DNA of 39,689 bases from an uncultured Flaviramulus sp. (GTDB taxonomy: Bacteria; Bacteroidota; Bacteroidia; Flavobacteriales; Flavobacteriaceae): assembly GCA_947487155.1 (NCBI GenBank), contig CANKVS010000038.1, positions 1 through 39,689 of the forward strand, read 5' to 3'. Position 1 is the first letter of the stretch; every line of letters starts with the position of its first letter. The position numbers and the translations under genes were made by a program. Of this stretch, positions 17,255 to 24,882 are shown in pieces. The notes below the pieces were generated by a model. It saw nothing but the letters and a program-made list of their open reading frames with translations. It had not been told where the DNA came from and made no database searches.

Positions 17255-18097
17255 TTAGTTTAACCTTATTTTTACATTCAACTTTTGCAATAAAACCTTT
17301 GCAACTTCATTAGTAAACGCCTTTTTTCTATACTTTGTAACTGGCTGGATGCCCATAATTACATTAGATATAAAAATTTCGTCTGCTTTTTGTAACTCGA
17401 AAGCAGAAATTGATTCTTCAACAAATTGGTAATCAGGTATTTTTTTTATAATTTCAATTAACTGTTTTCGCATAACACCTTTTAAGCAACCATCGCTAAT
17501 TGGTGGTGTTCTTATAACATTTCCCTTTACAACAAATACATTTCCGTTCAGCGCTTCAATAACATGTTTATTTGTATTTAATAGTAAACAATTATTTAAA
17601 TTATTTTCTTTAGCATAAATGCTTCCAACTACATTAATAGCTTTGTTATTTGTTTTTAATGTAGATAATAAGGTTGGCGATATGTAATAATCTTTAAACA
17701 AGTCTACTTCATAAAAATCATCATTAAATAAGTAAAAATCTTCTTGAATAGGTTGGCAACTAACAATAAAACTGCAGGTATTATTATTAGGTGTGTACAA
17801 ACCGCCTTCGTTTCTATACACCATTAATTTAACACGAGAAGACGCTTGTTGTTGCTTATTTGCATTTAAAGTTTTTTGAATTTGCTCTTCAAGAAATTCC
17901 ATGGTAAAATTCATAGGTATTTCTATACGCATTATTCGCATTGAAGCCATGAGTCTAAAATAATGATCTTCCCAAAAAAGCAATTTTCCGTAAGAGGCTT
18001 TAATCGTTTCAAAAAGAGCATCACCATAGGAGTATCCTCTATTGTTTATAGATAGTTGAATCTCTGACTCTATAATTTGTCCGTTAAAATTTATCAT
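17255..18097 (-). CDS. class IV aminotransferase (PLP)
   Basis: A 280-residue fold-type IV PLP enzyme, the group holding branched-chain aminotransferases, D-amino-acid aminotransferases and 4-amino-4-deoxychorismate lyase (PabC). Visible marks are the opening MINFNGQIIE, NRGYSYGDALFETI (16-32), the PLP-lysine region LLSTLKTNNK (Lys148 probable) and VIEALNGNVFVV with Glu181. The usual GxSSN phosphate-binding segment is diverged to EALNGN, so substrate and even activity are uncertain. Its neighbours, yqgE and the START-like gene, are a recurring flavobacterial trio in my recollection. A terminator-like hairpin abuts its start codon. Confidence 0.82.
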   Translation of the reverse strand: MINFNGQIIESEIQLSINNRGYSYGDALFETIKASYGKLLFWEDHYFRLMASMRIMRIEIPMNFTMEFLEEQIQKTLNANKQQQASSRVKLMVYRNEGGLYTPNNNTCSFIVSCQPIQEDFYLFNDDFYEVDLFKDYYISPTLLSTLKTNNKAINVVGSIYAKENNLNNCLLLNTNKHVIEALNGNVFVVKGNVIRTPPISDGCLKGVMRKQLIEIIKKIPDYQFVEESISAFELQKADEIFISNVIMGIQPVTKYRKKAFTNEVAKVLLQKLNVKIRLN

Positions 18098-18132
18098 AAA
18101 AAAATCCAGTTCTAAGCTAATTTAAAACTGGA
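18098..18132 (-). terminator. terminator-like hairpin touching the aminotransferase start codon
   Basis: On the minus strand TCCAGTT (18132-18126) pairs with AACTGGA (18111-18105) and is followed by seven Ts (18104-18098). The very next bases, 18097-18095, are the ATG of the aminotransferase gene. It lies 28 bp past the stop of the START-like gene, so it may end that transcript. A transcript from upstream must read through it to express the aminotransferase. Confidence 0.7.
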
Positions 18133-18159
18133 CAAATATAATTTAAAATATGTATTTAA

Positions 18160-18549
18160 TTATGTAGAACCTAATACTTGTTTTAAACTAGAAATCTGAT
18201 TTTCCCAAAGCATTTTTGCTTCATCAACTTCATCCTCTTCTGCAAAATCTGTAACCATTAAAGACACATCTTTGGTTATATCATCAACCTGAATTCTAAT
18301 TTCAAAATAGGACGTTTCGTCCTCTTCGTCATTCAACCATCTAAATTTTACACGCTCTCCACTTTTTTTAGTTAGTAGTTTTGCTTGTTCTTCACTATCG
18401 TCCCAAATAAAGGTGAATAATTCACCTCTGGAGTTTACATTATCTGAAAACCATTCAGATAAACCAGAAGGTGTAGAAATATATTGATATAATAACTGCG
18501 GCGAAGCATGTATAGGAAATTCAATGTCAAATTTAATTTTATCGTCCAT
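18160..18549 (-). CDS. START-like / SRPBCC-fold protein
   Basis: A 129-residue protein of the helix-grip (SRPBCC, AHSA1-like) fold. The opening MDDKIKFDIEFPIHASPQLL and TPSGLSEWFSDNVNSRGELF are typical of the START-like family in Bacteroidota. The C-terminal half is acidic (DFAEEDEVDEAKMLWENQ). The fold forms a hydrophobic cavity for lipids or other small ligands; no ligand is evident here. The ATG at 18549 is chosen over a TTG four codons upstream. It lies upstream of the aminotransferase, separated by a terminator-like hairpin. Confidence 0.8.
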   Translation of the reverse strand: MDDKIKFDIEFPIHASPQLLYQYISTPSGLSEWFSDNVNSRGELFTFIWDDSEEQAKLLTKKSGERVKFRWLNDEEDETSYFEIRIQVDDITKDVSLMVTDFAEEDEVDEAKMLWENQISSLKQVLGST

Positions 18550-18636
18550 AAGTTCTCTCAAAGTTTGTGTTGCTCAATATATACATTAATTGATAAGTTT
18601 TGCAATTATTTTTAATAATATTTTACACAAGTAAAG

Positions 18637-18667
18637 TTTGCTCACAATAATATTGTTTTTATATTTG
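18637..18667 (+). promoter_or_regulatory. tRNA gene promoter
   Basis: TTTG (18637-18640), a 19-nt spacer, then a perfect -7 box TATATTTG (18660-18667). The RNA start near 18673 lies about 9 bases before the mature tRNA. Confidence 0.65.
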
Positions 18668-18681
18668 CAGCCTTAAATTAT

Positions 18682-18755
18682 GGCGAGGTAGCTCAGTTGG
18701 TTAGAGCGTCGGATTCATAACCCGGAGGTCGGGGGATCGTGCCCCCCTCTCGCTA
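18682..18755 (+). tRNA. tRNA with anticodon CAT (probably elongator tRNA-Met)
   Basis: A full cloverleaf can be drawn. The acceptor stem is GGCGAGG with TCTCGCT (G-T pairs at both ends), the D stem GCTC/GAGC, and the anticodon loop TTCATAA with CAT at 18716-18718. The variable loop is AGGTC, and the T stem GGGGG/CCCCC is followed by discriminator A at 18755. CCA is not encoded. The G1-T72 pair and absence of three G-C pairs in the anticodon stem argue against initiator tRNA; Met elongator or lysidine-modified Ile2 remain. Oddities are an A31-C39 mismatch and the T-loop ATCGTGC instead of TTCRANY. Confidence 0.9.
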
Positions 18756-18771
18756 CTAAGTAAATAAAGGA

Positions 18772-18799
18772 AAGCTGAGATTTTATTCTCAGTTTTTTT
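18772..18799 (+). terminator. intrinsic terminator after the tRNA
   Basis: CTGAGA (18775-18780), loop TTTTAT, TCTCAG (18787-18792), then seven Ts (18793-18799). It closes a single-tRNA transcription unit. Confidence 0.8.
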
Positions 18800-19038
18800 A
18801 TTTTACCTAAAACAAAAACAGGGTTTATCTTAAAACCTAATTTCTCCTTTTCTAATTCTTACATATACCAAAATCTAATAATTCAAAGCTTTTACTCTTA
18901 CATAACCTATAGTCATTAGAATTGAATATAAAATTGATTACGATTTCACTTTCTAAAAACCGTAAAAAGAAAGAATGTTCTTGCTTTTTTATTTACCTTT
19001 ACACTAACATCTCTCACAACGAGGATGTTATCAACTGA
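18800..19038. other. non-coding stretch before an orphan gene, with a leader hairpin
   Basis: AT-rich DNA with no gene. A near-consensus -7 box TACCTTTA (18994-19001) is followed by a hairpin: TAACAT+CTC (19005-19013) pairs with GAG+ATGTTA (19021-19030) with one bulged G. The hairpin ends eight bases before the ATG at 19039. Confidence 0.4.
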
Positions 19039-19407
19039 ATGCCCAAAAAGATTATGAACGGATATACTGTAATTGATAACAGAAAGATCGAACCTCATAT
19101 TTCATTTATAAGAATTGAACCAACAGATATAAAGCTAACTCTTGGAGACATCTTTAGATCTTTATCAGATTTATCATGGATCAATAATTTTGACAAAGAA
19201 TATATAAGAGATGCATTTCTAATACGCTCTCACTTTGACAACTTCATTGGAAATTTAATAGCTGGATTAACTGCCTATTCTTTTCTTGATGCTAAACCAA
19301 GTATTAAAATTCAAAGATTTTTACCTAATAAGGGAATTTCTTATGTCGAACTCACGTTATATTATGTAAAATACCCCAGAAGCATTCGTTTCCATAAGAC
19401 AAATTGA
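19039..19407 (+). CDS. orphan small protein, unknown function
   Basis: An ATG-started frame of 122 codons with no recognised domain, signal peptide or membrane segment. It looks like a real soluble alpha/beta protein: hydrophobic and charged residues alternate in segments such as ISFIRIEPTDIKLTLGDIF, SFLDAKPSIKIQRFL and ISYVELTLYYVKYP. It stands alone between a tRNA unit and a convergent gene, with a hairpin in its presumed leader. Its position just past a tRNA gene is a common site for acquired DNA, but I find no integrase or attachment repeat. It may be a lineage-specific gene or a decaying fragment. Confidence 0.5.
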   Translation: MPKKIMNGYTVIDNRKIEPHISFIRIEPTDIKLTLGDIFRSLSDLSWINNFDKEYIRDAFLIRSHFDNFIGNLIAGLTAYSFLDAKPSIKIQRFLPNKGISYVELTLYYVKYPRSIRFHKTN

Positions 19408-19498
19408 AACTTGGTTCATTAAACTAATAAATGAAATCAAATTGCTCTGGCAATTAGTTTAGAAAAAACCCTAAAAACTTCAATTTAAACCAACTCAA

Positions 19499-20125
19499 CT
19501 ATTGAGCAAGAACAATACTTTCGTTTAGTTTAATATCTTTTGTTGCTACATACATACCCTCTTTTTCTTCTAATCGAAGCATGCTGCCTACAGCTTTGGC
19601 GCGACAAGCTAAAGCTAATTCAGGTAGTAATGGGTCGTCATTAAAGAAGAATGATTTAATAACATATTCAGGTTTCCCAGGTTCTTTTATTACACGATGT
19701 ATTTGCTTAAGTTCTTTAGAGCGTAAATATTTCCCTGGCATAAAAGTATAAAATGTATAGTGTCCGTTAGCATCAGTTTTTATCCATGCACGATGATGAA
19801 CATAACGCTTACGGTGTTTATCTTTTTTCATTTCATAATCACCATTTTCATCTGGTTGGCATATATACAAAATAACATCTTTAGCAGGTGTTACACCATC
19901 ACTTTTATAAATAGTACCAGTTATTTTTAACTTATTCGATTTTGTGTTAAAATCTGGAATAGTATCCGTATGGTTTAATTGTTTTTCAGAATAGTCGTAA
20001 ACAGGACTACGTTTTTTATAATTAGCAGGAACTTGGTCTAAAGCATCGTCATAGTTTTGACCATTTAACATACTAAAAGTGCTTGTAATGTAGGTAAGGC
20101 AAAAAAGAAGTATTAGATTTTTCAT
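19499..20125 (-). CDS. secreted intradiol-dioxygenase-like protein with altered metal site
   Basis: A 208-residue protein with a Sec signal peptide (MKNLILLFCLTYITSTFS). Residues about 67-160 match the catalytic fold of intradiol ring-cleavage dioxygenases (protocatechuate 3,4-dioxygenase beta type): ITGTIYKSDGVTPAKDVIL, GDY (Tyr97), HHRAWIKTDANGHYTFYTF, PGKY (Tyr133) and KQIHRV. In active enzymes two Tyr and an H-x-H pair bind Fe(III). Here the pair reads Gln141-Ile-His143, so one ligand is lost. Export also fits a non-catabolic, extracytoplasmic role. No aromatic degradation genes are nearby. Confidence 0.75.
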   Translation of the reverse strand: MKNLILLFCLTYITSTFSMLNGQNYDDALDQVPANYKKRSPVYDYSEKQLNHTDTIPDFNTKSNKLKITGTIYKSDGVTPAKDVILYICQPDENGDYEMKKDKHRKRYVHHRAWIKTDANGHYTFYTFMPGKYLRSKELKQIHRVIKEPGKPEYVIKSFFFNDDPLLPELALACRAKAVGSMLRLEEKEGMYVATKDIKLNESIVLAQ

Positions 20126-20437
20126 GGGGCGTTCTAATTTTAATTTGCTTAAAACTAAATATTTAGCACTATTGCTTCCTAAAAAATCATATGAACTATA
20201 AAATATTTACGACGAATAGATGAACGGCAACTGTTTTTTGTAAAACAGCAGCATTTTTATAAAAGTAAAACAAGTGCTAAGGTTTCAAAAATCTCCAACT
20301 AATTAGTATTGCGAATATTGCTAGTATTTAAACGGTATTCACTTAACAATAAATTAGGATAAGTTGCGTTATTTTTTTTTAAATTCGCATTTAGAAAAAA
20401 TTATTCATATATAATTGTATCGCCAACCAACCAAAAT
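20126..20437. other. 312-bp divergent intergenic region
   Basis: No gene is seen. It must carry the promoters of the dioxygenase-like gene (left) and the M23 peptidase gene (right). A one-mismatch -7 box TATAATTG lies at 20410-20417, and a 7-bp hairpin CTGTTTT/AAAACAG at 20231-20248. Nothing else stands out. Confidence 0.4.
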
Positions 20438-21343
20438 ATGAAATTATTAGTTTCCTTAACGGCTGTTTTATTCTCAGTTGTTTCCTTTAGTCAAGATTTC
20501 AAAAAAAAGATTAATATCGAGGCACTTAATACTTTTGTTGCAAATGAAGTGGCTGCGTTAAAGTTAGAAAACCCAGTTAAAACCATTAATATAAAAGCAT
20601 TGAATTGGGATACCAATGTATTTAATCCTTTTAAGGATGAAAAAGTTGCATTTCCTGTAGAAATTAAATTTAAAGATAGTAGTTACACATCTCCAATTAC
20701 TATTAAAAAAGTAATTACTTCTCGTTTTGGCTGGCGGAAAGGAAGAGCACATAAAGGCATAGATATAGATTTAGTAACTGGCGATAGCGTAGTTAGTATG
20801 TTTGATGGTATTGTGCGTTTTGCGAAGTATAATTCTGGACATGGAAGAACAGTTATAGTTAGGCATTTTAATGGATTAGAAACTGTTTACGCACATTTAT
20901 CTAAATATGCAATTAAAGAAAACGACACTGTTAAAAAAGGGGACTTGTTAGGAAAAGGAGGAACTTCTGGAAATGCTAGAGGTAGCCATTTACATTTGGT
21001 AGTTAACTATAAAGGCGTAGCCATAAACCCAGAATATTTATTTGATTTTGGAAATGAAAATCTTGTTCGCTCCAAAAACATTTGGATTACCGATAACTGG
21101 ATACAACCTGGGCTTCACAGTTCTAAAAAACAAACAAAACTACAAGTATTGCGCACTAAAGAAGAAGCTGTTGCGAGTTTAGAAACCCGTAAGCAGGTAT
21201 ATATTGTTAAACGTGGCGATACGCTATCTAGAATTTCTTACCGAAATAATGTGTCTATAGCTTCAATATGTAAAAGTAACCGCATTAAACGAAAAACACC
21301 AATTAAAATTGGACAACGACTTATTTTAGAGCATATATTCTAG
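20438..21343 (+). CDS. M23 peptidoglycan endopeptidase with LysM domain
   Basis: A 301-residue exported cell-wall hydrolase. The signal peptide is MKLLVSLTAVLFSVVSFSQ. The LytM/M23 zinc domain spans about 90-200 with HKGIDID (His105, Asp109 ligands), YAHLS (His153) and GSHLHLVV (His184, His186), so the site appears intact. A C-terminal LysM domain (about 254-299: YIVKRGDTLSRISYRNN, IKIGQRL) should bind peptidoglycan glycan. It likely cuts peptide crosslinks during growth or division; a degenerate activator role is unlikely given the intact ligands. It is convergent with a GT9 gene, 9 bp apart. Confidence 0.93.
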   Translation: MKLLVSLTAVLFSVVSFSQDFKKKINIEALNTFVANEVAALKLENPVKTINIKALNWDTNVFNPFKDEKVAFPVEIKFKDSSYTSPITIKKVITSRFGWRKGRAHKGIDIDLVTGDSVVSMFDGIVRFAKYNSGHGRTVIVRHFNGLETVYAHLSKYAIKENDTVKKGDLLGKGGTSGNARGSHLHLVVNYKGVAINPEYLFDFGNENLVRSKNIWITDNWIQPGLHSSKKQTKLQVLRTKEEAVASLETRKQVYIVKRGDTLSRISYRNNVSIASICKSNRIKRKTPIKIGQRLILEHIF

Positions 21344-21352
21344 CAGGTATTT

Positions 21353-22402
21353 TTACTTTAAAATATGATGAATTGCTTTAAACCAATCTTCAATAGTCGT
21401 TTTATTGGTATTTAAAGCTAAACTACCATTGCCATAAGGTTCATAAACACTTTCATTGGTAACACAAAAGAAACCAACAGTAGGTGTTAATGAGGCACTA
21501 GCTAAATGCATAACACCATTATCGGCAGCGATAAAAATGGACGTATTTTTTATAATAGCACCCATTTCGCGAATATCTTTACTATAAAAATGAGGAGCTT
21601 TAAAGTTTATTTTAGAAATGTTTTCTATAGGAAGCATTTCAATAATATTATAATCAGGGGCGTATTCCTTTTTTAAACGTGTGTAAAATGCTGTCCACCA
21701 ATCTTCAGAGTAGCATTTATCGCCCGTTGCATTGGTATAAATGCAAATGGTTTTCTTATCATTTTTTGTTACTTCTTTTAAACGTTTTCCGCCCTTTGTA
21801 ATTTCAGAATCACTCAGCATAATATTTAAAAAAGGAACAGCAGTATTGTTTTCTTGAAATCCAATCTTAGTTAAATAGTGTCTTAAATTGTAAACAGGAT
21901 ATTTTGAAATGTGCTCATAATCTTTAAACTTAGATTGAATCTCTTCATTTACATCACCAAAAACTTTATGCGTTGCATTTGAAATTTGAGTTAATAATCG
22001 TCCTGAAGATGAGTTTTTATCACCATTTATAACCATATCGTAATGCTTGCGTTTTATAGACAACCAACATTTAGCATATTTAAATAAATAATTAAAAGGT
22101 TTTTTGGGAAGTTGAATTATAGTATCAATCTGTTTATAGTTTTCAAAAACAGGAAAAGCAACACCGCCCTTAACAAACAAGTCAATTTCACTTTCAGGAA
22201 ATGTATTAATAACCTCCTGAACAATAGGCGTTAAAAGCAACTGGTTGCCTAATCTGTGATTGGGTCTTATTATTAAAACTTTTTTTATATCTATCTTTTT
22301 ATCAGTATCAAATTTTGGTTCAGAATATGAGCTTCCAATATTTTTGGTAATGCTATGCATAACCTTTCTTCTGAAGTTATTTATACGTTTAGGTACTTTC
22401 AT
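21353..22402 (-). CDS. GT9-family glycosyltransferase (heptosyltransferase-like)
   Basis: A 349-residue glycosyltransferase of family 9, the ADP-heptose:LPS heptosyltransferase group. Visible marks are the N-terminal VLIIRPNHRLGNQLLLTPIV (about 42-61), TICIYTNATGDKCYSEDWW in the second Rossmann half and AADNGVMHLASASLTPTVG (about 294-312), matching the conserved D-x-G-x-x-H-x-A-x-A motif. It probably adds a sugar to LPS or another surface glycan; the donor need not be heptose in Bacteroidota. No other LPS genes are adjacent. A perfect -7 box TAATTTTG lies at 22446-22439 on the minus strand, 37 bases upstream. Confidence 0.87.
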   Translation of the reverse strand: MKVPKRINNFRRKVMHSITKNIGSSYSEPKFDTDKKIDIKKVLIIRPNHRLGNQLLLTPIVQEVINTFPESEIDLFVKGGVAFPVFENYKQIDTIIQLPKKPFNYLFKYAKCWLSIKRKHYDMVINGDKNSSSGRLLTQISNATHKVFGDVNEEIQSKFKDYEHISKYPVYNLRHYLTKIGFQENNTAVPFLNIMLSDSEITKGGKRLKEVTKNDKKTICIYTNATGDKCYSEDWWTAFYTRLKKEYAPDYNIIEMLPIENISKINFKAPHFYSKDIREMGAIIKNTSIFIAADNGVMHLASASLTPTVGFFCVTNESVYEPYGNGSLALNTNKTTIEDWFKAIHHILK

Positions 22403-22525
22403 ATTTTAATGCTAATAGCCTGTGTTTTTCAAAAGTTTCAAAATTACAAATAAGGCTAGAGTTCGCCAAACTTTATAAACATACTTAGTATTAGTATGGT
22501 ACGAAAAGAGAAGCTGAATAATTTT

Positions 22526-23371
22526 TTAACCCTTATGCTTTGCTTTATACACAACATTTAAAATTAAACCGCCAATTATTAGCGATATACCAAGTAAAGA
22601 CCAAAACGTATAAATTTCGTTAAATAAAGACACGCCAAATATTACTGTGAAAATGACTTCAATATACTTTAGTGGTGCCACCTGATTGGTGCTTGCCATT
22701 TGAAATGATTTAGTCATATAAACTTGTCCAAAATAACCGTAAACTCCAAGACTTAATAATAAAATCCAATCTACTCCTATAGGATTTATCCAGCTATGTA
22801 TTGAAAAAATACCTCCAGCTATAGTTGCAATAACCATAAAGTAATTAACAATAACAACAGGGTGCTCGCTTTTGCCTATTTTATTGATAATAATATACAC
22901 AAACCCTGTAAAAACAGCAGCTAATAGAACAAGTACAAGCCCTATTGAATTTAAATCGGTATCAAAACCTTTTAGTACAAGTACCCCTATAAACGCCATA
23001 GAAAAGAACAGCCACTGTAAAGGTTTTATTTTTTCACCTAATAGAATAACGGCGAAAATAGCGGCAAAAATTGGAGCGATATATCGTAATGATACCGCAG
23101 TACCAACGGGCAGATATTTAATAGACACAAAAAACAAAGCCATTGAAGTAACACCAACGATACCTCTAACAATTAATAGTTTGTTATTATTTCCTATAAT
23201 TGGTATTTTATTTTTTAAAAGAAATGGAAACGTAAAAAACAACGAACTAACCGATCTGAAAAATACAATTTGAAATGCATTGATATGCGTTAATTGTTTT
23301 ACTGTGGCATTCATACAAGCAAAAGCAAATGTGCTTATAAGCATGAATTTTATCGCAGATTTAACGTCCAA
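22526..23371 (-). CDS. EamA/DMT-family transporter
   Basis: A 281-residue integral membrane protein with about ten hydrophobic segments in two EamA repeats, the drug/metabolite transporter superfamily. The repeat signatures are visible at PVGTAVSLRYIAPIFAAIFA and STNQVAPLKYIEVIFTVIFG. The substrate is unknown. The TTG at 23371 is used because the family normally has some residues before FMLISTFAFACMN; an in-frame ATG at 23344 is the alternative. With the TTG start it overlaps the end of the upstream EamA gene by 11 bp, so the two are translationally coupled. Confidence 0.87.
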   Translation of the reverse strand: MDVKSAIKFMLISTFAFACMNATVKQLTHINAFQIVFFRSVSSLFFTFPFLLKNKIPIIGNNNKLLIVRGIVGVTSMALFFVSIKYLPVGTAVSLRYIAPIFAAIFAVILLGEKIKPLQWLFFSMAFIGVLVLKGFDTDLNSIGLVLVLLAAVFTGFVYIIINKIGKSEHPVVIVNYFMVIATIAGGIFSIHSWINPIGVDWILLLSLGVYGYFGQVYMTKSFQMASTNQVAPLKYIEVIFTVIFGVSLFNEIYTFWSLLGISLIIGGLILNVVYKAKHKG

Positions 23372-24284
23372 TACCTCTCAATTTAAAAGTCTTAAAAGTT
23401 CGTTTAGAATTAATAAAATAAACGCCTGTTAATAATATAACAGCAGCAATTATTGATTGTAGCGTTATTTGTTCATTCAACACCCACCAGCCTAAAATTA
23501 GTGCTATAATGGGGTTAACGTAAGTAGAAGTAGCTACTTTTTCTGGAGAGACTTCTTTAAGTAAATAATTAAATGCTGTAAAAGCTACAATACTTCCAAA
23601 TAAAGTAAGACCAAGCATAGACCATTGTACTTTTGTACTCCAAGTTAGAGGCGACGACCATGTTTCACCAAGGCAAAAACTAACTATAGCTAGCATGAAA
23701 CCACCCATTAGCATTTGGTAACCTGTATTTACAAATGCGTTTTTAGGTAAATTGGCTTTTCCAACAAATATGCTGGCATATGCCCAACTTGTCATACAAA
23801 CAAAAATTAAAATCATGCCTGTAATTTGCCCCTCTTGACGTATTAATTGTTTTTGACTGACTAAAAGAAAAATACCTGTAAACCCTAAAACGACACCTAT
23901 TAAAGACATCGCAGATATTTTTTTTCTTTGAAGAATTCGCATTAAAATAAGAACCACTAAAGGTTGTGCAGATATTTCTAAAGCAGCAAAACCGCTATCT
24001 ACATAATTAAGTGACCAAACCACAACACCATTACCAAAAGTTAAAAATAAAAATCCCGAAATAATGGTGTTTTTAAGCTGCTCTGTAGTAATTGCAATAC
24101 TAATTTTTAAAATTTTGGCAATCCCAAAAATGAGTAATCCAGCAACAATAAATCGTATAGCTGCTAGTTTAAAAGCGGGTAATTCGCTTACTGCTATTTT
24201 ATTAAGAAGATATGTAGAACCCCAAATAACATAAATTGCAAAAAAGGCTAATATTATAACTACTGTTTTGCGAGGTAACCCCAT
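23361..24284 (-). CDS. EamA/DMT-family transporter
   Basis: A 307-residue, about ten-helix EamA transporter in an operon with the related gene at 22526-23371. The first repeat includes FFAIYVIWGSTYLLNKIAV and ALEISAQPLVVLILMRIL; the second includes LLKEVSPEKVATSTYVNPII, the common DMT pattern near helix 9. It is closest in style to RhaT/YdcZ-type exporters of amino acids or metabolites, but no substrate can be assigned. The C-terminus is basic. The two paralogues differ enough that recent duplication is unlikely; they might work as a pair or separately. Confidence 0.88.
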   Translation of the reverse strand: MGLPRKTVVIILAFFAIYVIWGSTYLLNKIAVSELPAFKLAAIRFIVAGLLIFGIAKILKISIAITTEQLKNTIISGFLFLTFGNGVVVWSLNYVDSGFAALEISAQPLVVLILMRILQRKKISAMSLIGVVLGFTGIFLLVSQKQLIRQEGQITGMILIFVCMTSWAYASIFVGKANLPKNAFVNTGYQMLMGGFMLAIVSFCLGETWSSPLTWSTKVQWSMLGLTLFGSIVAFTAFNYLLKEVSPEKVATSTYVNPIIALILGWWVLNEQITLQSIIAAVILLTGVYFINSKRTFKTFKLRGIGR

Positions 24285-24315
24285 TAGTTTTGGGTCTATT
24301 TATGTTAAATACTGA

Positions 24316-24768
24316 TTATATTTTTTTAACACGAACTGCATTCATGCCCTTTAAACCGCGTTCTAGCTCGTAAGTTACTTTGTTGTTTTCTTCAATGTCT
24401 TCAAGAAGACCGCTAACATGAACAAAATATTTTTCTTGAGTAGCACTATCTATTATAAATCCGAAACCTTTAGAGTGATCGAAGAATGATACTTTACCTT
24501 CTCTGTTTGTTGGTTCTTCCTCGGCTCTATCTTCTTTCTTCGGAACACCAATTTCTATAGTTTCAGCTTCTACTTTTTCACGCATTGTTGGATCTGGTGG
24601 CGTGTCTGTTAAATTTCCATTAAAATCAACATAAGCAAATTGAATACCTTTTGGGTTTTCTTTTGCTTCTGCTTTACGAGCTTCTTTTTTCTTTTGTTTT
24701 TCTTCTCGTTTTTTTAAGCGTTTTTTTTCTTTTTCAATTTTATTAAATGTTACTTGAGATTTAGCCAT
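24316..24768 (-). CDS. cold-shock-domain protein with basic N-terminal extension
   Basis: A 150-residue protein. Residues about 1-35 are a lysine/arginine/glutamate-rich coil (KKRLKKREEKQKKKEARKAE), followed by an acidic linker. The C-terminal domain (about 88-150) is a cold-shock OB fold: GKVSFFDHSKGFGFI, KYFVHVSGL and VTYELERGLKGMNAVRVKKI. The RNP1 (KGFGFI) and RNP2 (YFVHVS) motifs that bind single-stranded RNA or DNA are both present. The extension is absent from short CspA proteins and may give extra RNA or ribosome contact. It is possibly cold-induced; nothing in the sequence proves this. Confidence 0.9.
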   Translation of the reverse strand: MAKSQVTFNKIEKEKKRLKKREEKQKKKEARKAEAKENPKGIQFAYVDFNGNLTDTPPDPTMREKVEAETIEIGVPKKEDRAEEEPTNREGKVSFFDHSKGFGFIIDSATQEKYFVHVSGLLEDIEENNKVTYELERGLKGMNAVRVKKI

Positions 24769-24882
24769 TGAATATAATTCTGTTTTTAAGGTGTTATTAA
24801 ATTAGTGTGTATTTTGATAAACGTAAAGATACGGCATATTTTTTAGGATGCTAAATATTGCAAGAGCAAATTATTAACAGTG

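Noticed and set aside
19440..19455. Hairpin AATTGC-TCTG-GCAATT after the orphan gene
   Set aside because: No T-tract follows on either strand in the right order, so it is not a convincing terminator and not clearly anything else.
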